From: an uncultured Alistipes sp.
Lineage (GTDB): Bacteria; Bacteroidota; Bacteroidia; Bacteroidales; Rikenellaceae
Assembly (NCBI GenBank): GCA_938014215.1
Contig: CALLRW010000023.1
Span: 1 to 64,000, forward strand
Length of the DNA stretch: 64,000 nucleotides
Direction of reading: 5' to 3'
Under the pieces are notes generated by a model. It did no database searches, had not been told where the DNA came from, and was given only the letters and a program-made list of their open reading frames with translations. This document shows, in pieces, positions 32,018 through 40,407 of the stretch. The position numbers and the translations under genes are program-made. Positions within the stretch are counted from its first letter, which is position 1; each line of letters begins with the position of its first letter.

Positions 32018-32645
32018 GTCCCCGGGCCCAACCGCAGTTCGGGCCTTTTTCTTCTCCTTACCATCGGGTCTGTCGGGCCTCTGCCGGAGGCGTGCGGACC
32101 TGCTTCGTGGCCGAATTCCCGGCCGTGCACCCCTTCGTCTCCTGTTTCCGTGCGCCTCGCTGTCTCCTGTCTCCGTGCACCCCTCCATTTCCTGTCTTTG
32201 TGCGCACTTCCTTCATGCGCCTCTCCGTCCTGCCGCTTTTGCGTGTCGAACCGACGACGGGCTGCACCTCCCGCCGCCCGGCTATCCGGGGAATGAATGG
32301 CCATACCCCGTCCGGCAGTCGTCAGTTGTCCATCCAGCCTTTTGTTTTATTCCGTAATTGCTTTTGGCAGAGCTTTGTTTCGTCCCGAAATTTTCACTTT
32401 CGGGCGAGAGTTTCGATCAAAGAGCGCATTTCTCTGCATTTTTTTCAGTCGACCGCTTCGCGCCGCCGCAACGCTCTCGCCCCGTTTTCGATAAACAGTT
32501 GTGTATGTGGACTCTTCTGTATCTCAAATGATACCGTTATTTCTGCCGTTTATTTCCATTTTTGCGCCGGAATTGGCTGAAGAGAAGGGCGGTGCATGAT
32601 TTCCCCGATCGGGGGCCAGCAAACGGAAACAAAATCCAGAAATTG
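32018..32645. other. Gene-free stretch with a 25-bp tandem repeat
   Basis: No frame here has real coding character. It holds the 25-bp repeat at 32123 and an AT-richer segment (about 32330-32580) that must contain the promoter of the DUF3575 gene. No exact TAnnTTTG is seen; TATTTCTG near 32539 is the nearest match. Confidence 0.5.
32123..32212. repeat. 25-bp tandem repeat, 3+ copies
   Basis: Units at 32123, 32148 and 32173 share the form CCGTGCRCCYC...TCCTGT, with a fourth decayed copy from 32198. Period 25 bp. Confidence 0.8.
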
Positions 32646-33239
32646 ATGAACAAGAAGATTCTTTTGTCGCTTCTGTTGGCCGGCTGTTGCTGGCTCGGGG
32701 CTTCGGCTCAACAGGTGGCCGTGAAGACAAACCTCCTTTATTGGGCGGCGACGACGCCGAATGTCGGTGTTGAGTTTGCCGTGAGCAAACACTCGACGAT
32801 CGGCATGACGGCCAACTACAACCCCTGGACGATCGGTTCCGACAACCGGATCCGCCACTGGTTCGTGCGTCCGGAGTATCGCTACTGGGTCACCGAGAAG
32901 TTCACGCGCCTCTATTTCGGGGTCCATGCCATCGGGGGCAAGTTCGAGGTGGGAGGATTCAAGCTTCCCTTCATCGGCGACCGGATCCTGACGGGTCTGG
33001 CGACAAACTACTACAAGGGTTCGTTCGTCGGGGCGGGTGTGAGCATCGGCTACCAGTTCTACGTCAGCCCGCACTGGAACATCGAGCTGTCGGCCGGAGC
33101 CGGTCTGGCGCGGCTGAGCTACCATGCCGAACCGGTCCGTGGTCCGAAGGCCGCTTCGTACACCAACCGGAGCCGGATCCTGCCGATTCCGACCGAACTC
33201 GGCGTATCGTTCGTCTATCTGTTCAACTCGAAAAAATAA
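32646..33239 (+). CDS. DUF3575 outer-membrane-type protein
   Basis: A 197-residue protein with a signal peptide (about 1-22, LGASAQQ) and the DUF3575 pattern: VAVKTNLLYWAATTPNVGVEF at the start of the mature chain (in outline), RPEYRYWVTEKFTRLYFGVH, GVSIGYQF and a final LGVSFVYLF strand. It is probably a small beta-barrel in the outer membrane. I start at 32646 because it gives a proper signal peptide; the frame is open upstream. In Bacteroidales, DUF3575 genes typically precede DUF3868/OmpA and fimbrial genes, and here DUF3868 follows 12 bases later. Confidence 0.87.
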   Translation: MNKKILLSLLLAGCCWLGASAQQVAVKTNLLYWAATTPNVGVEFAVSKHSTIGMTANYNPWTIGSDNRIRHWFVRPEYRYWVTEKFTRLYFGVHAIGGKFEVGGFKLPFIGDRILTGLATNYYKGSFVGAGVSIGYQFYVSPHWNIELSAGAGLARLSYHAEPVRGPKAASYTNRSRILPIPTELGVSFVYLFNSKK

Positions 33240-33251
33240 GCGAAACATACC

Positions 33252-33749
33252 ATGAAAAGATATATTTTGTTGATGCTGTGTCTGCTGGCCGGTGCGACTT
33301 TGCGGGCCCAGATCGTGGGCGATGTGGCCGTGACGCGCAAGGTGCTGGCCGAAGAGGGGGGAGAACTGCACATGGTGCTGGAGATTTCGGTTTCGCGCAA
33401 CGCCGTGACGCGTTCGCAGAGCTGGACGATTCTCCCCGAGCTGAGCACACCGGACCGCCGTTCGGTGAAACTCTTCCCGCACATTCTGATCAACGGCCGC
33501 TACCAGCAGCACATGATGGAGCGCCGTCGCAAGTTGTCGGGCTCCTACTGGGCCGAGCGCCAGCCCTACCTGACGATCAACGTCGACGGGCGGACGGATC
33601 AGCGGGTCCTCTACGAGATGAAGGTTCCCTACGAGAGCTGGATGGCCGACGCCACGCTGGTGCTGCGGCAAATTCAGACCTCGCCGGGCGGAAAGCGTCG
33701 GGTCTTCACGGTGGATGTCAACGGGGCGGTCGACAGCGAACGCCGGTAA
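33252..33749 (+). CDS. DUF3868-domain protein (short, without OmpA part)
   Basis: A 165-residue secreted protein (signal peptide about 1-19, ATLRAQ) resembling the N-terminal half of DUF3868 proteins: VSRNAVTRSQSWTILPEL, INGRYQQHMMERRR and PYESWMADATLVL. In fimbrial clusters this domain is usually fused to a C-terminal OmpA-like domain; here that part is missing and a related sequence appears in the next gene. It probably forms a periplasmic or outer-membrane complex with its neighbours. Confidence 0.75.
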   Translation: MKRYILLMLCLLAGATLRAQIVGDVAVTRKVLAEEGGELHMVLEISVSRNAVTRSQSWTILPELSTPDRRSVKLFPHILINGRYQQHMMERRRKLSGSYWAERQPYLTINVDGRTDQRVLYEMKVPYESWMADATLVLRQIQTSPGGKRRVFTVDVNGAVDSERR

Positions 33750-33765
33750 ATGAATTCCGTGTGAG

Positions 33766-36249
33766 ATGAGACAGCGAGAATGGATGGAATATGCGGTAAC
33801 GGCCCTGGCGGCCGGGGCCGTGCTGGCCGGGTGCGGGAATATCCGCTCCCTAGCCAAGAGCGATCCGGAGGTGGAGGTCCACCTTCCGGCCCGGAGCCGG
33901 CAGGAGCTGGCCGTCCGGATGAAGGATACGGTGCAGGCGCCGAAGATCATCACCTTCCGCAAGCAGGACGGGACGGAGCTCTTTCTGACCCCCGTGGCCG
34001 TCGATTCGGTGTCGGGCGAGCGGATGATGTCGGTGGCCATCGACGAGGTGGTCATCTCGGCGGCCAACCGCCGCAACCTGGTCGAGCGCAACGGGCGGAT
34101 CAACGTCGACTTCATCGTATCGGTGCCGCCGGCGCTGCAGGACCGCAACTGGCAGCTGGTCGTGTCGCCCGAGATGCTGAAGGGGAGCGATACGCTGCGT
34201 TTCGATCCGCTGGTCTACAGCGGCGAACGGTTCCGCACGATGCAGCAGCGCGAGTACGGGCGTTATGACGACTACCTGGGTCGGATTGTCGACAGTGCCG
34301 ACTATTTCGACCGTTTTGCCGACAAGGGGGCCTACCGCCGCTACATGAACCACGTGGCCGACGAGCGGGCGAAATATGGCGATGCCGCGGCGCGTCTGGA
34401 TCGGATGACGCCCGGCGAGGCGATGTACGATCCCACGGTGGGGTGGTCGACGCCGCGCAAGCGGCGGCGTCAGGAGGAGGCGCTGCGGCGCTACGTCCAG
34501 ACGACGGACCGCGTCGTGAAGGCCCATACGACCTATACGCCCGATGCGGGTGACAAGTTCGACCACCTGAACGACTATTTTGCACCGCGTTACCGTTACG
34601 ACGGGGTGGAGGTGCTCCCCGGCGGGGAGATCTACACGCGGGTCGACGGTGAGTATCCCGTCGACGGGGGCCGTGCGCGCGAGGCCTATATCCAATCGCT
34701 GAGCGAACATCCGGGCCGGGTCTACGGTGAGGTCTACGTGGCCGACGGCAAGCGCCTGCGCGAGCTGGCGGGCGAACGGCTGGCCTATACCGGACGCCGG
34801 CGGGCCGCGATCCGAGGGCTGCTGGCCGCCACGAGCGACAGCGCCGCCCGGGAGAACTACCGCATCCGCCGCACGCTGACCGGGGAGCGGCTGGCGGAGC
34901 TCAACGATCTGGATACGGCGGCCGTGCGCAACAGCGTGCTGCGTCAGGGACGGGTCGACCGCAACCGGCGCCTCGAGGAGGGGAAGCCGGCGGCCTTCGA
35001 GCGTCTGGTGCGCCATCCCTACCTGACGGACGCCCGGCTCGATACGGTGATCTACCGCCCCGACGGCCGGATCGACTACTACTATACCGAGCAGGTGCAG
35101 GCCGACGAGAATACCTCGAAACTGCTGCTCTATCTGACCGGCGGGGTCGAGGACCGCGGGGGCCGGAGCTACCGCCTGACGCGTTCCGACACGCTGATCT
35201 ACAACGTGGCGTCGATGACCTCGTTCCTCGACGAGCGGACGCGCTACATGCAGCGGATCGTGCTGCGCGATGCCGAGGCCAACGCCCGCTTCTTCTTCAC
35301 CTTCCCGGTCGGGAAGGCCTCGCTGGTCGACACGCTGACGGAGAACCGCCGTCAGATAGCGGCCGTACGGTCGCTGACGCGCGGGCTGATGACCGACCCG
35401 GTCTACATCATCGACAGCATCACGCTGCGGGCCACCTCGTCGCCCGAGGGGGCCTGGGCGCTCAACGAGCGGCTGGCCCGCGAACGGGCCGAGGCCCTGC
35501 GACGGGTGCTGGTCGGGGAGTTCCGCGTGCTGTACGATTCGCTCAAGGTTTCGGGCAGCTATACGCTGGACGAACAGGGCCGGCAGGTGCTGGCCGATGA
35601 CGACGACCGCCTGCCCGACCTTCCGAACCTGCTGCGTTCGACGTGGCTGGCCGAGGATTGGGACGAACTCTACCGGCTGGTAGCCGCCGATACGGCGCTG
35701 ACGCATCGGGACGAGATCCTGGAGATGATCCGCTGGGAGGGGAATCCCGATACGCGCGAATGGCGCATCCGGCTGAAATATCCGAAGGACTACAATCGGA
35801 TCCGGAGCGAGATCTACCCGCAGATGCGGGCCGTGGACTTCCGCTTCAACCTCCACCGCCGGGGAATGAAGCAGGATACGGTCTACACGACGGAGGTCGA
35901 TTCGAACTACATGCACGCCGTCGATCTGCTGCGCAAGCGCCGCTACGAGGAGGCGCTGACGATCCTGCGCCCCTACGAGGACCGCAATACGGCGCTGGCC
36001 TACCTTTCGCTGGGTTACGACGCGGCGGCCTACCGCATCCTGAAGGGGCTTCCCGACGCCTCGACGACGGCCGACACGCAGTACATGCTGGCCATCGTGG
36101 CGGCGCGTCTGGGCGACGACGAACAGGCCGTGCGTTACTTCCTCCATGCGGTCGAGCTGCGTGAGAATCTGAAGTTCCGCGGCAACCTCGACCCCGAGAT
36201 CTCGCGTCTGATCCGCACCTACGGACTCTTCCGCGAGGATTTCGAGTGA
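33766..36249 (+). CDS. Large lipoprotein with OmpA-like and TPR-like C-terminal parts
   Basis: An 827-residue lipoprotein (VLAGCGN, Cys23). The first 450 residues show no family I recognise and are Arg/Asp-rich with repeated short helices. Residues about 540-580 (ITLRATSSPEGAWALNERLARERAEALRR in outline) match the peptidoglycan-binding OmpA-like region found at the end of DUF3868 proteins, and residues about 700-800 look like TPR repeats. It is the third gene of the DUF3575-DUF3868 set (16-base gap) and may anchor the complex to the cell wall. No fimbrillin gene follows. Confidence 0.7.
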   Translation: MRQREWMEYAVTALAAGAVLAGCGNIRSLAKSDPEVEVHLPARSRQELAVRMKDTVQAPKIITFRKQDGTELFLTPVAVDSVSGERMMSVAIDEVVISAANRRNLVERNGRINVDFIVSVPPALQDRNWQLVVSPEMLKGSDTLRFDPLVYSGERFRTMQQREYGRYDDYLGRIVDSADYFDRFADKGAYRRYMNHVADERAKYGDAAARLDRMTPGEAMYDPTVGWSTPRKRRRQEEALRRYVQTTDRVVKAHTTYTPDAGDKFDHLNDYFAPRYRYDGVEVLPGGEIYTRVDGEYPVDGGRAREAYIQSLSEHPGRVYGEVYVADGKRLRELAGERLAYTGRRRAAIRGLLAATSDSAARENYRIRRTLTGERLAELNDLDTAAVRNSVLRQGRVDRNRRLEEGKPAAFERLVRHPYLTDARLDTVIYRPDGRIDYYYTEQVQADENTSKLLLYLTGGVEDRGGRSYRLTRSDTLIYNVASMTSFLDERTRYMQRIVLRDAEANARFFFTFPVGKASLVDTLTENRRQIAAVRSLTRGLMTDPVYIIDSITLRATSSPEGAWALNERLARERAEALRRVLVGEFRVLYDSLKVSGSYTLDEQGRQVLADDDDRLPDLPNLLRSTWLAEDWDELYRLVAADTALTHRDEILEMIRWEGNPDTREWRIRLKYPKDYNRIRSEIYPQMRAVDFRFNLHRRGMKQDTVYTTEVDSNYMHAVDLLRKRRYEEALTILRPYEDRNTALAYLSLGYDAAAYRILKGLPDASTTADTQYMLAIVAARLGDDEQAVRYFLHAVELRENLKFRGNLDPEISRLIRTYGLFREDFE

Positions 36250-36284
36250 GCCGGAGCGGGGCTCCGCGATGCCGGAAATGAAAA

Positions 36285-36328
36285 GATCACCCCTGTCGCA
36301 GTCGTGCGGCGGGGGTGATCCGTTTTTT
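36285..36328. terminator. Terminator after the OmpA-TPR gene
   Basis: GATCACCCC pairs with GGGGTGATC with a G/C-rich inner stem, followed by CGTTTTTTG. Confidence 0.8.
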
Positions 36329-36342
36329 GACGGGGAAGGGTG

Positions 36343-36418
36343 CTCCGAGGTCAGTGCTTCTCTCCGAGGTCAGTGCTTTTCTCCGGGGTCAGTGCTTCTC
36401 TCCGGGATCAGTGCCTCT
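36343..36418. repeat. 19-bp tandem repeat, four copies, at the 3' end of the hdeD-like gene
   Basis: Units at 36343, 36362, 36381 and 36400 read CTCCGRGGTCAGTGCTTCT with few changes. The last unit contains the stop codon (36408) and final codons of the minus-strand gene. Confidence 0.85.
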
Positions 36419-36992
36419 CACCGAAGCAGTGGTGGGCCCGGCGCAGCTGGAGGGCCAGCGAACAGGCTCCGGCCCCGGCGAAGAGGAGCGAGATGCCGAC
36501 CCAGAGGACGACGGCGGCGGTCCCGACGGAGGGTTGGATGAGGATCCAGAGCGAGCAGACGAGCAGCAGAATCCCCGTCAGCAGGGTCCATCCCGAGCCG
36601 CCGATCTGCAGGGCGCGCATGTCGCCGCCGGGGCCGATGGTGGCGAAGGCGCGCATCAGGAGCCAGAATCCCAGGAAGAGGGGCAGCGTCGAGGCCGAGA
36701 GACCGAGGTTGAGGACGAGGATTACGCCGAGGATGATCTCGATGATGCCGCCGGCGAGCATCCATCCGCGGCCGGTGATGAGGTGCCGGTTCGAGGTCGA
36801 GAGGACCACCTCGAGGGCCCCGGCCAGAAGAATCACCCATCCGAAGAGCATCGACAGTCCCAGATAGCTCCGGACCGGGAAGAGGAGGGTCAATATGCCG
36901 ACCAGCAGCAGTCCGGCGCCGACCAGCAGCAGCAACCACCAGTAGTGGACAGCCTGCTTCGAATCTTCAATCCATGCATTCCAGTTTTTCAT
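36408..36992 (-). CDS. HdeD/DUF308-like membrane protein
   Basis: A 194-residue protein with six hydrophobic helices (about 17-38, 44-65, 72-96, 100-118, 128-150, 155-178) in the HdeD/DUF308 pattern: GWVILLAGALEVV, RGWMLAGGIIEIILGVILV, and GFWLLMRAF. HdeD is an acid-stress membrane protein in E. coli. The stop codon lies in the 19-bp repeat array. On the minus strand a near-consensus sigma-54 element (37018-37033) lies 26 bp upstream of the ATG. It is divergent from susC2 across a 249-bp region with two operator-like dyads. Confidence 0.87.
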   Translation of the reverse strand: MKNWNAWIEDSKQAVHYWWLLLLVGAGLLLVGILTLLFPVRSYLGLSMLFGWVILLAGALEVVLSTSNRHLITGRGWMLAGGIIEIILGVILVLNLGLSASTLPLFLGFWLLMRAFATIGPGGDMRALQIGGSGWTLLTGILLLVCSLWILIQPSVGTAAVVLWVGISLLFAGAGACSLALQLRRAHHCFGERH

Positions 36993-37017
36993 GACGTAGG
37001 CGTTTTCGACACGAAGG

Positions 37018-37033
37018 AGCAATTCGCGTGCCG
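37018..37033 (-). promoter_or_regulatory. Sigma-54 promoter candidate for the hdeD-like gene
   Basis: The minus-strand CGGCACGCGAATTGCT matches TGGCACGNNNNTTGCW except the first base; GG and GC are exactly ten bases apart. The transcript would start near 37007, leaving a leader of about 15 nt. I found no TAnnTTTG on this strand. Confidence 0.65.
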
Positions 37034-37091
37034 TCCGTGTGCATGCCGTGCGGCGAAAAACGGGCCGATGCTCCGCTGGAATGCCCCCGGA

Positions 37092-37130
37092 TGTGGAGAA
37101 AATCCACACCCGCTGTGGCGAAATTCCACA
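37092..37130. promoter_or_regulatory. Two 17-bp dyads TGTGGMGAAAWTCCACA, 22 bp apart
   Basis: TGTGGAGAAAATCCACA (37092-37108) and TGTGGCGAAATTCCACA (37114-37130) are near-perfect inverted repeats with centres 22 bp apart (two helical turns). They lie about 93-115 bp upstream of the predicted start of the hdeD-like gene and about 100-122 bp upstream of that of susC2, the usual range for enhancer sites of NtrC-type activators. The 17-bp TGT-N11-ACA geometry recurs at 45087-45103. Confidence 0.7.
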
Positions 37131-37195
37131 TCGGTCGTCAGCTCTTTTGTGCGCAAGTTGCGGAGTGTCAGCCGTATCTGTTCGTGTCGCGGTCC

Positions 37196-37211
37196 TGGCA
37201 TCCGGATTGGG
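37196..37211 (+). promoter_or_regulatory. Weak sigma-54-like element for susC2
   Basis: TGGCATCCGGATTGGG has a perfect TGGCA -24 part but TTGG instead of TTGC at -12. An alternative is TTGTGCGCAAGTTGCG at 37148-37163, with a good -12 and a poor -24. No TAnnTTTG promoter was found in this intergenic region. Confidence 0.35.
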
Positions 37212-37241
37212 CCTTCGGAGGTGATCAACCTGAATTACCGT

Positions 37242-40200
37242 ATGAAAAATTTTGACTTCACCCGGGTGAGCAGCCATCTTTCGTTGGTTTTGCTGCTGTT
37301 GTGTTGCCTGTCGGTTCCGGCGAGGGCCGACGAGGTGCCGGAGGATCCGTCTCCGGCCGCTGCCGGCCAGGCTGCGGAGCGCACCGTCACGGGAACGGTG
37401 ACCGATGCGGAGGGGCATCCGCTGATCGGCGCCACGATCGTCGTCAAGGATGCCCCGACCGTGAGCGGCACGATCACGGGTCCCGACGGCACCTTTTCGC
37501 TGACGGTCCCGGCGCGTTCGACGCTGCTCATTACCTATGTGGGCTACAAGAGCCTGCGCCTTCCGGTGCTGAACCGCACGCATCTGGAGATCACGCTCGA
37601 GGAGGATGCCGAGCGGCTCGACAACGTCGTCGTGGTCGGCTACGGCACGCAGGAGAAGTCCGACCTGACGGGCTCCATCGCCTCGATCAAGGCCTCGGAC
37701 ATCAAGAATCTTCCGGTGCGGTCGGTAGCCGAGGCGCTGCAGGGCAAGGTGGCCGGCGTGATGGTGACCAAGACCAGCGGCAAACCCGGCGCCTCGTCCG
37801 ACATCGTCATCCGCGGCGTGGGGTCGATCAACGGCCTGAATCCGCTCTTCGTCATCGACGGTGTCGCCAGCGAGAACAGCACCAGCTACAATCTCAACGA
37901 CATCGCCTCGATCGAGGTGATCAAGGATGCGAGTGCGGCGGCGATCTACGGATCGCGGGCGGCGGGCGGCGTGGTGCTCATCACCACGCGGAAAGGCTCC
38001 TATAACGCCCGGCCGCAGCTGTCGTTCACGAGCCACGTCGGCGTTCGGCAGTATACCGACATGTACCGCATGCTCGGCACCGAGGACTACATCCGCGTCA
38101 TGCAGGAGCTTGGGGTGAACTATCCGATCTGGAGCGACCCCTCGTCGCTGCCCGACACGGACTGGGTCGGGGAGATCTACCAGCCCGGTCTCGAACAGAG
38201 TTACAACCTCTCGCTCACGGGCGGTAGCGACCGCTTCCGCTACTACCTTTCGGGGGGATACGAGCGCGAGAACGGCATCCAGATGAACAACTACTGGGAG
38301 CGGATCTCGGCGCGTCTGAACGTCGACTACCGGGTGGCGCCTTCGTTGACCGTCGGCACGCGGATCTACCTGGCGCGGCTGCGCGGCAACCCTTATACGG
38401 AGTCTTTCCCGTGGGTTTCGATCCCCTACATGAGCATCTACGACGAGGACGGCGGCTACGCCTCGATCCCCTCGGGCATCGACTTTTCGGGAGCCAACCC
38501 CGTGGCCGACATCGCCTATCACCACCAGAAACAGTCGGATCTGGTGGCCAACGGCGACCTGTTCGTCGACTGGGAGATCGTCAAGGGTCTGAAACTCAAT
38601 GTGACGGGCTCGGCACAGCTGGGCGGCGGACTGGTCGACAACTTCTCCGAGGCCAACACGCTGGGCCGTTCGCCCTCGAAGGACAGCTACACCAAGACGC
38701 TCGACTATGCCGAGCAGTACACCTTCACGGCGACGCTCACCTACGAGAAGCTCTTTGCCGGGAAACACGACCTGCGGGTGATGGTTGGCTACGAGGCCCG
38801 GAGTGCACAGCTGGCCGACCTCTCGGCGACGGCCTCCGACTTTCCGATCAACAATCTCGAGTCGTTCGCCCTCTCGACCAACCCCACCAAGAAGGCCTCG
38901 GGCGCGCTGACCGAGGATCGCTTCCTCTCGCAGTTCGCCCGCCTGAACTACACCTACGACAACCGCTACCTGCTGACGATGAACGTCCGCCGCGACGGTT
39001 CGCCGAAGTTCGGCCCGAAGAACCGCTGGGGCATCTTCCCTTCGGTGTCGGTCGGGTGGAAGATCTCCGAGGAGCCCTTCTTCAAGGCGTGGAATCCGGC
39101 CTGGGTCTCGATGATCAAACCGCGCTTCAGCTGGGGAATCCTCGGCAATGACCAGGCGCTGAACCAGTTTGCCTACATGGCGGCCTACCAGAACGTCACG
39201 AGCCATTCGTTCGACGGATCGTCGGCCGTCGGCGGCTACAGCAACATCAAGGTGGTCAACGAGGATATCAAGTGGGAGTCGATCTACACGACGGATGTGG
39301 GTCTCGACGTGGATTTCTTCCGCAACCGCCTCTCGATCTCGTTCGACTGGTATCAGCGCATCACACGCGACATGATCTACGCCCTTTCGGTGCCCAACTC
39401 GTCGGGCATCACCGCCCCCTCGTCGCTCGGGACGATGAGCACGATGCCGGTGAACCTCGGGCGGATCGACAACCGCGGCTGGGAACTCCTTGTCAGCTAC
39501 CGTAATAACGTCGGTTACTTCAACTATGCCGTCAGTGCCAACGTCTCGCAGAACCGCAACCGCGTGGTCGATCTGGGTCTCCCGACGGCCTACATCTACG
39601 GCGGAGGCGGCCATCCCAATACGGGCCCGAGCCCCTGCAAGACGGTCAACGGACGTCCGATCAGCTGCTTCTGGGGGCTGAAGACCGACGGCCTGATCAC
39701 CTCCCAGGAGGAGATCGACGCCCTGAACGCCAAGGCCAAGGCCAACGGCTACGACTATTACCACCAGCGTCTTACCGGTGTGGGCGACCTGCGCTACGTC
39801 GATCTGAACGGCGACGGCACGATCAACGACGACGACTGCACCTTCATCGGAAATCCCTGGCCCAAGGTGCAGTACGGCTTCAACATCTCGCTCGAGTGGC
39901 GCGGCATCGATTTCGTGGCCGACTTTGCGGGCATCGCCGGCAACGACGTGATGAACCTCGCCCGCTCCTACACCGAGAGTGTGCAGGAGAGTTCGAACAC
40001 CACCTCGGCGGTCTTCGGCGCCTCCTGTTTCATGGGCAACGGACTCACGAACCGCCCGCGTGTCATGGGGCTCGACGCGGCGAACGGCAACGCGCCGGTC
40101 AAGGATCCCAATCTCAACTACCGGCGCTATTCGGACTACTTCGTCGAGGACGGCTCCTACCTGCGGCTGCGGAACATCACGCTGGGTTACACCCTTCCGC

Positions 40201-40394
40201 GGCGCTGGACCCGCCGGGCCGGCATCGAGCGCCTGCGGATCTACGTCTCGGCCTCGAATCTCTGGACCATCACCGGCTTCTCGGGCCTCGATCCCGAATT
40301 CTCGAACACCACGAAAACCGCCTACGGCATCTATTACGGCTCGACCTATCCGCAGACCCGCCTGTTCTCCTGCGGACTGGATCTGAGCTTCTAA
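37242..40394 (+). CDS. SusC/RagA-type TonB-dependent receptor (no STN domain)
   Basis: A 1050-residue outer-membrane receptor: signal peptide (about 1-29, SVPARADE), carboxypeptidase-like regulatory domain (about 48-130; VTGTVTDAEGHPLIGATIVV), the family box LDNVVVVGYGTQEKSDLTGS, plug (about 145-250; NDIASIEVIKDASAAAIYGSRAAGGV in outline) and barrel ending LDLSF. Unlike the first SusC it has no STN domain, so it is not wired to an ECF/FecR pair. I start at 37242, the Met giving a signal peptide; the frame is open far upstream without coding character. susD starts 13 bases later. Confidence 0.93.
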   Translation: MKNFDFTRVSSHLSLVLLLLCCLSVPARADEVPEDPSPAAAGQAAERTVTGTVTDAEGHPLIGATIVVKDAPTVSGTITGPDGTFSLTVPARSTLLITYVGYKSLRLPVLNRTHLEITLEEDAERLDNVVVVGYGTQEKSDLTGSIASIKASDIKNLPVRSVAEALQGKVAGVMVTKTSGKPGASSDIVIRGVGSINGLNPLFVIDGVASENSTSYNLNDIASIEVIKDASAAAIYGSRAAGGVVLITTRKGSYNARPQLSFTSHVGVRQYTDMYRMLGTEDYIRVMQELGVNYPIWSDPSSLPDTDWVGEIYQPGLEQSYNLSLTGGSDRFRYYLSGGYERENGIQMNNYWERISARLNVDYRVAPSLTVGTRIYLARLRGNPYTESFPWVSIPYMSIYDEDGGYASIPSGIDFSGANPVADIAYHHQKQSDLVANGDLFVDWEIVKGLKLNVTGSAQLGGGLVDNFSEANTLGRSPSKDSYTKTLDYAEQYTFTATLTYEKLFAGKHDLRVMVGYEARSAQLADLSATASDFPINNLESFALSTNPTKKASGALTEDRFLSQFARLNYTYDNRYLLTMNVRRDGSPKFGPKNRWGIFPSVSVGWKISEEPFFKAWNPAWVSMIKPRFSWGILGNDQALNQFAYMAAYQNVTSHSFDGSSAVGGYSNIKVVNEDIKWESIYTTDVGLDVDFFRNRLSISFDWYQRITRDMIYALSVPNSSGITAPSSLGTMSTMPVNLGRIDNRGWELLVSYRNNVGYFNYAVSANVSQNRNRVVDLGLPTAYIYGGGGHPNTGPSPCKTVNGRPISCFWGLKTDGLITSQEEIDALNAKAKANGYDYYHQRLTGVGDLRYVDLNGDGTINDDDCTFIGNPWPKVQYGFNISLEWRGIDFVADFAGIAGNDVMNLARSYTESVQESSNTTSAVFGASCFMGNGLTNRPRVMGLDAANGNAPVKDPNLNYRRYSDYFVEDGSYLRLRNITLGYTLPRRWTRRAGIERLRIYVSASNLWTITGFSGLDPEFSNTTKTAYGIYYGSTYPQTRLFSCGLDLSF

Positions 40395-40407
40395 ATCCCC
40401 GCGAACC

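Noticed and set aside
36343..36418. CRISPR array
   Set aside because: The repeats follow each other without spacers.
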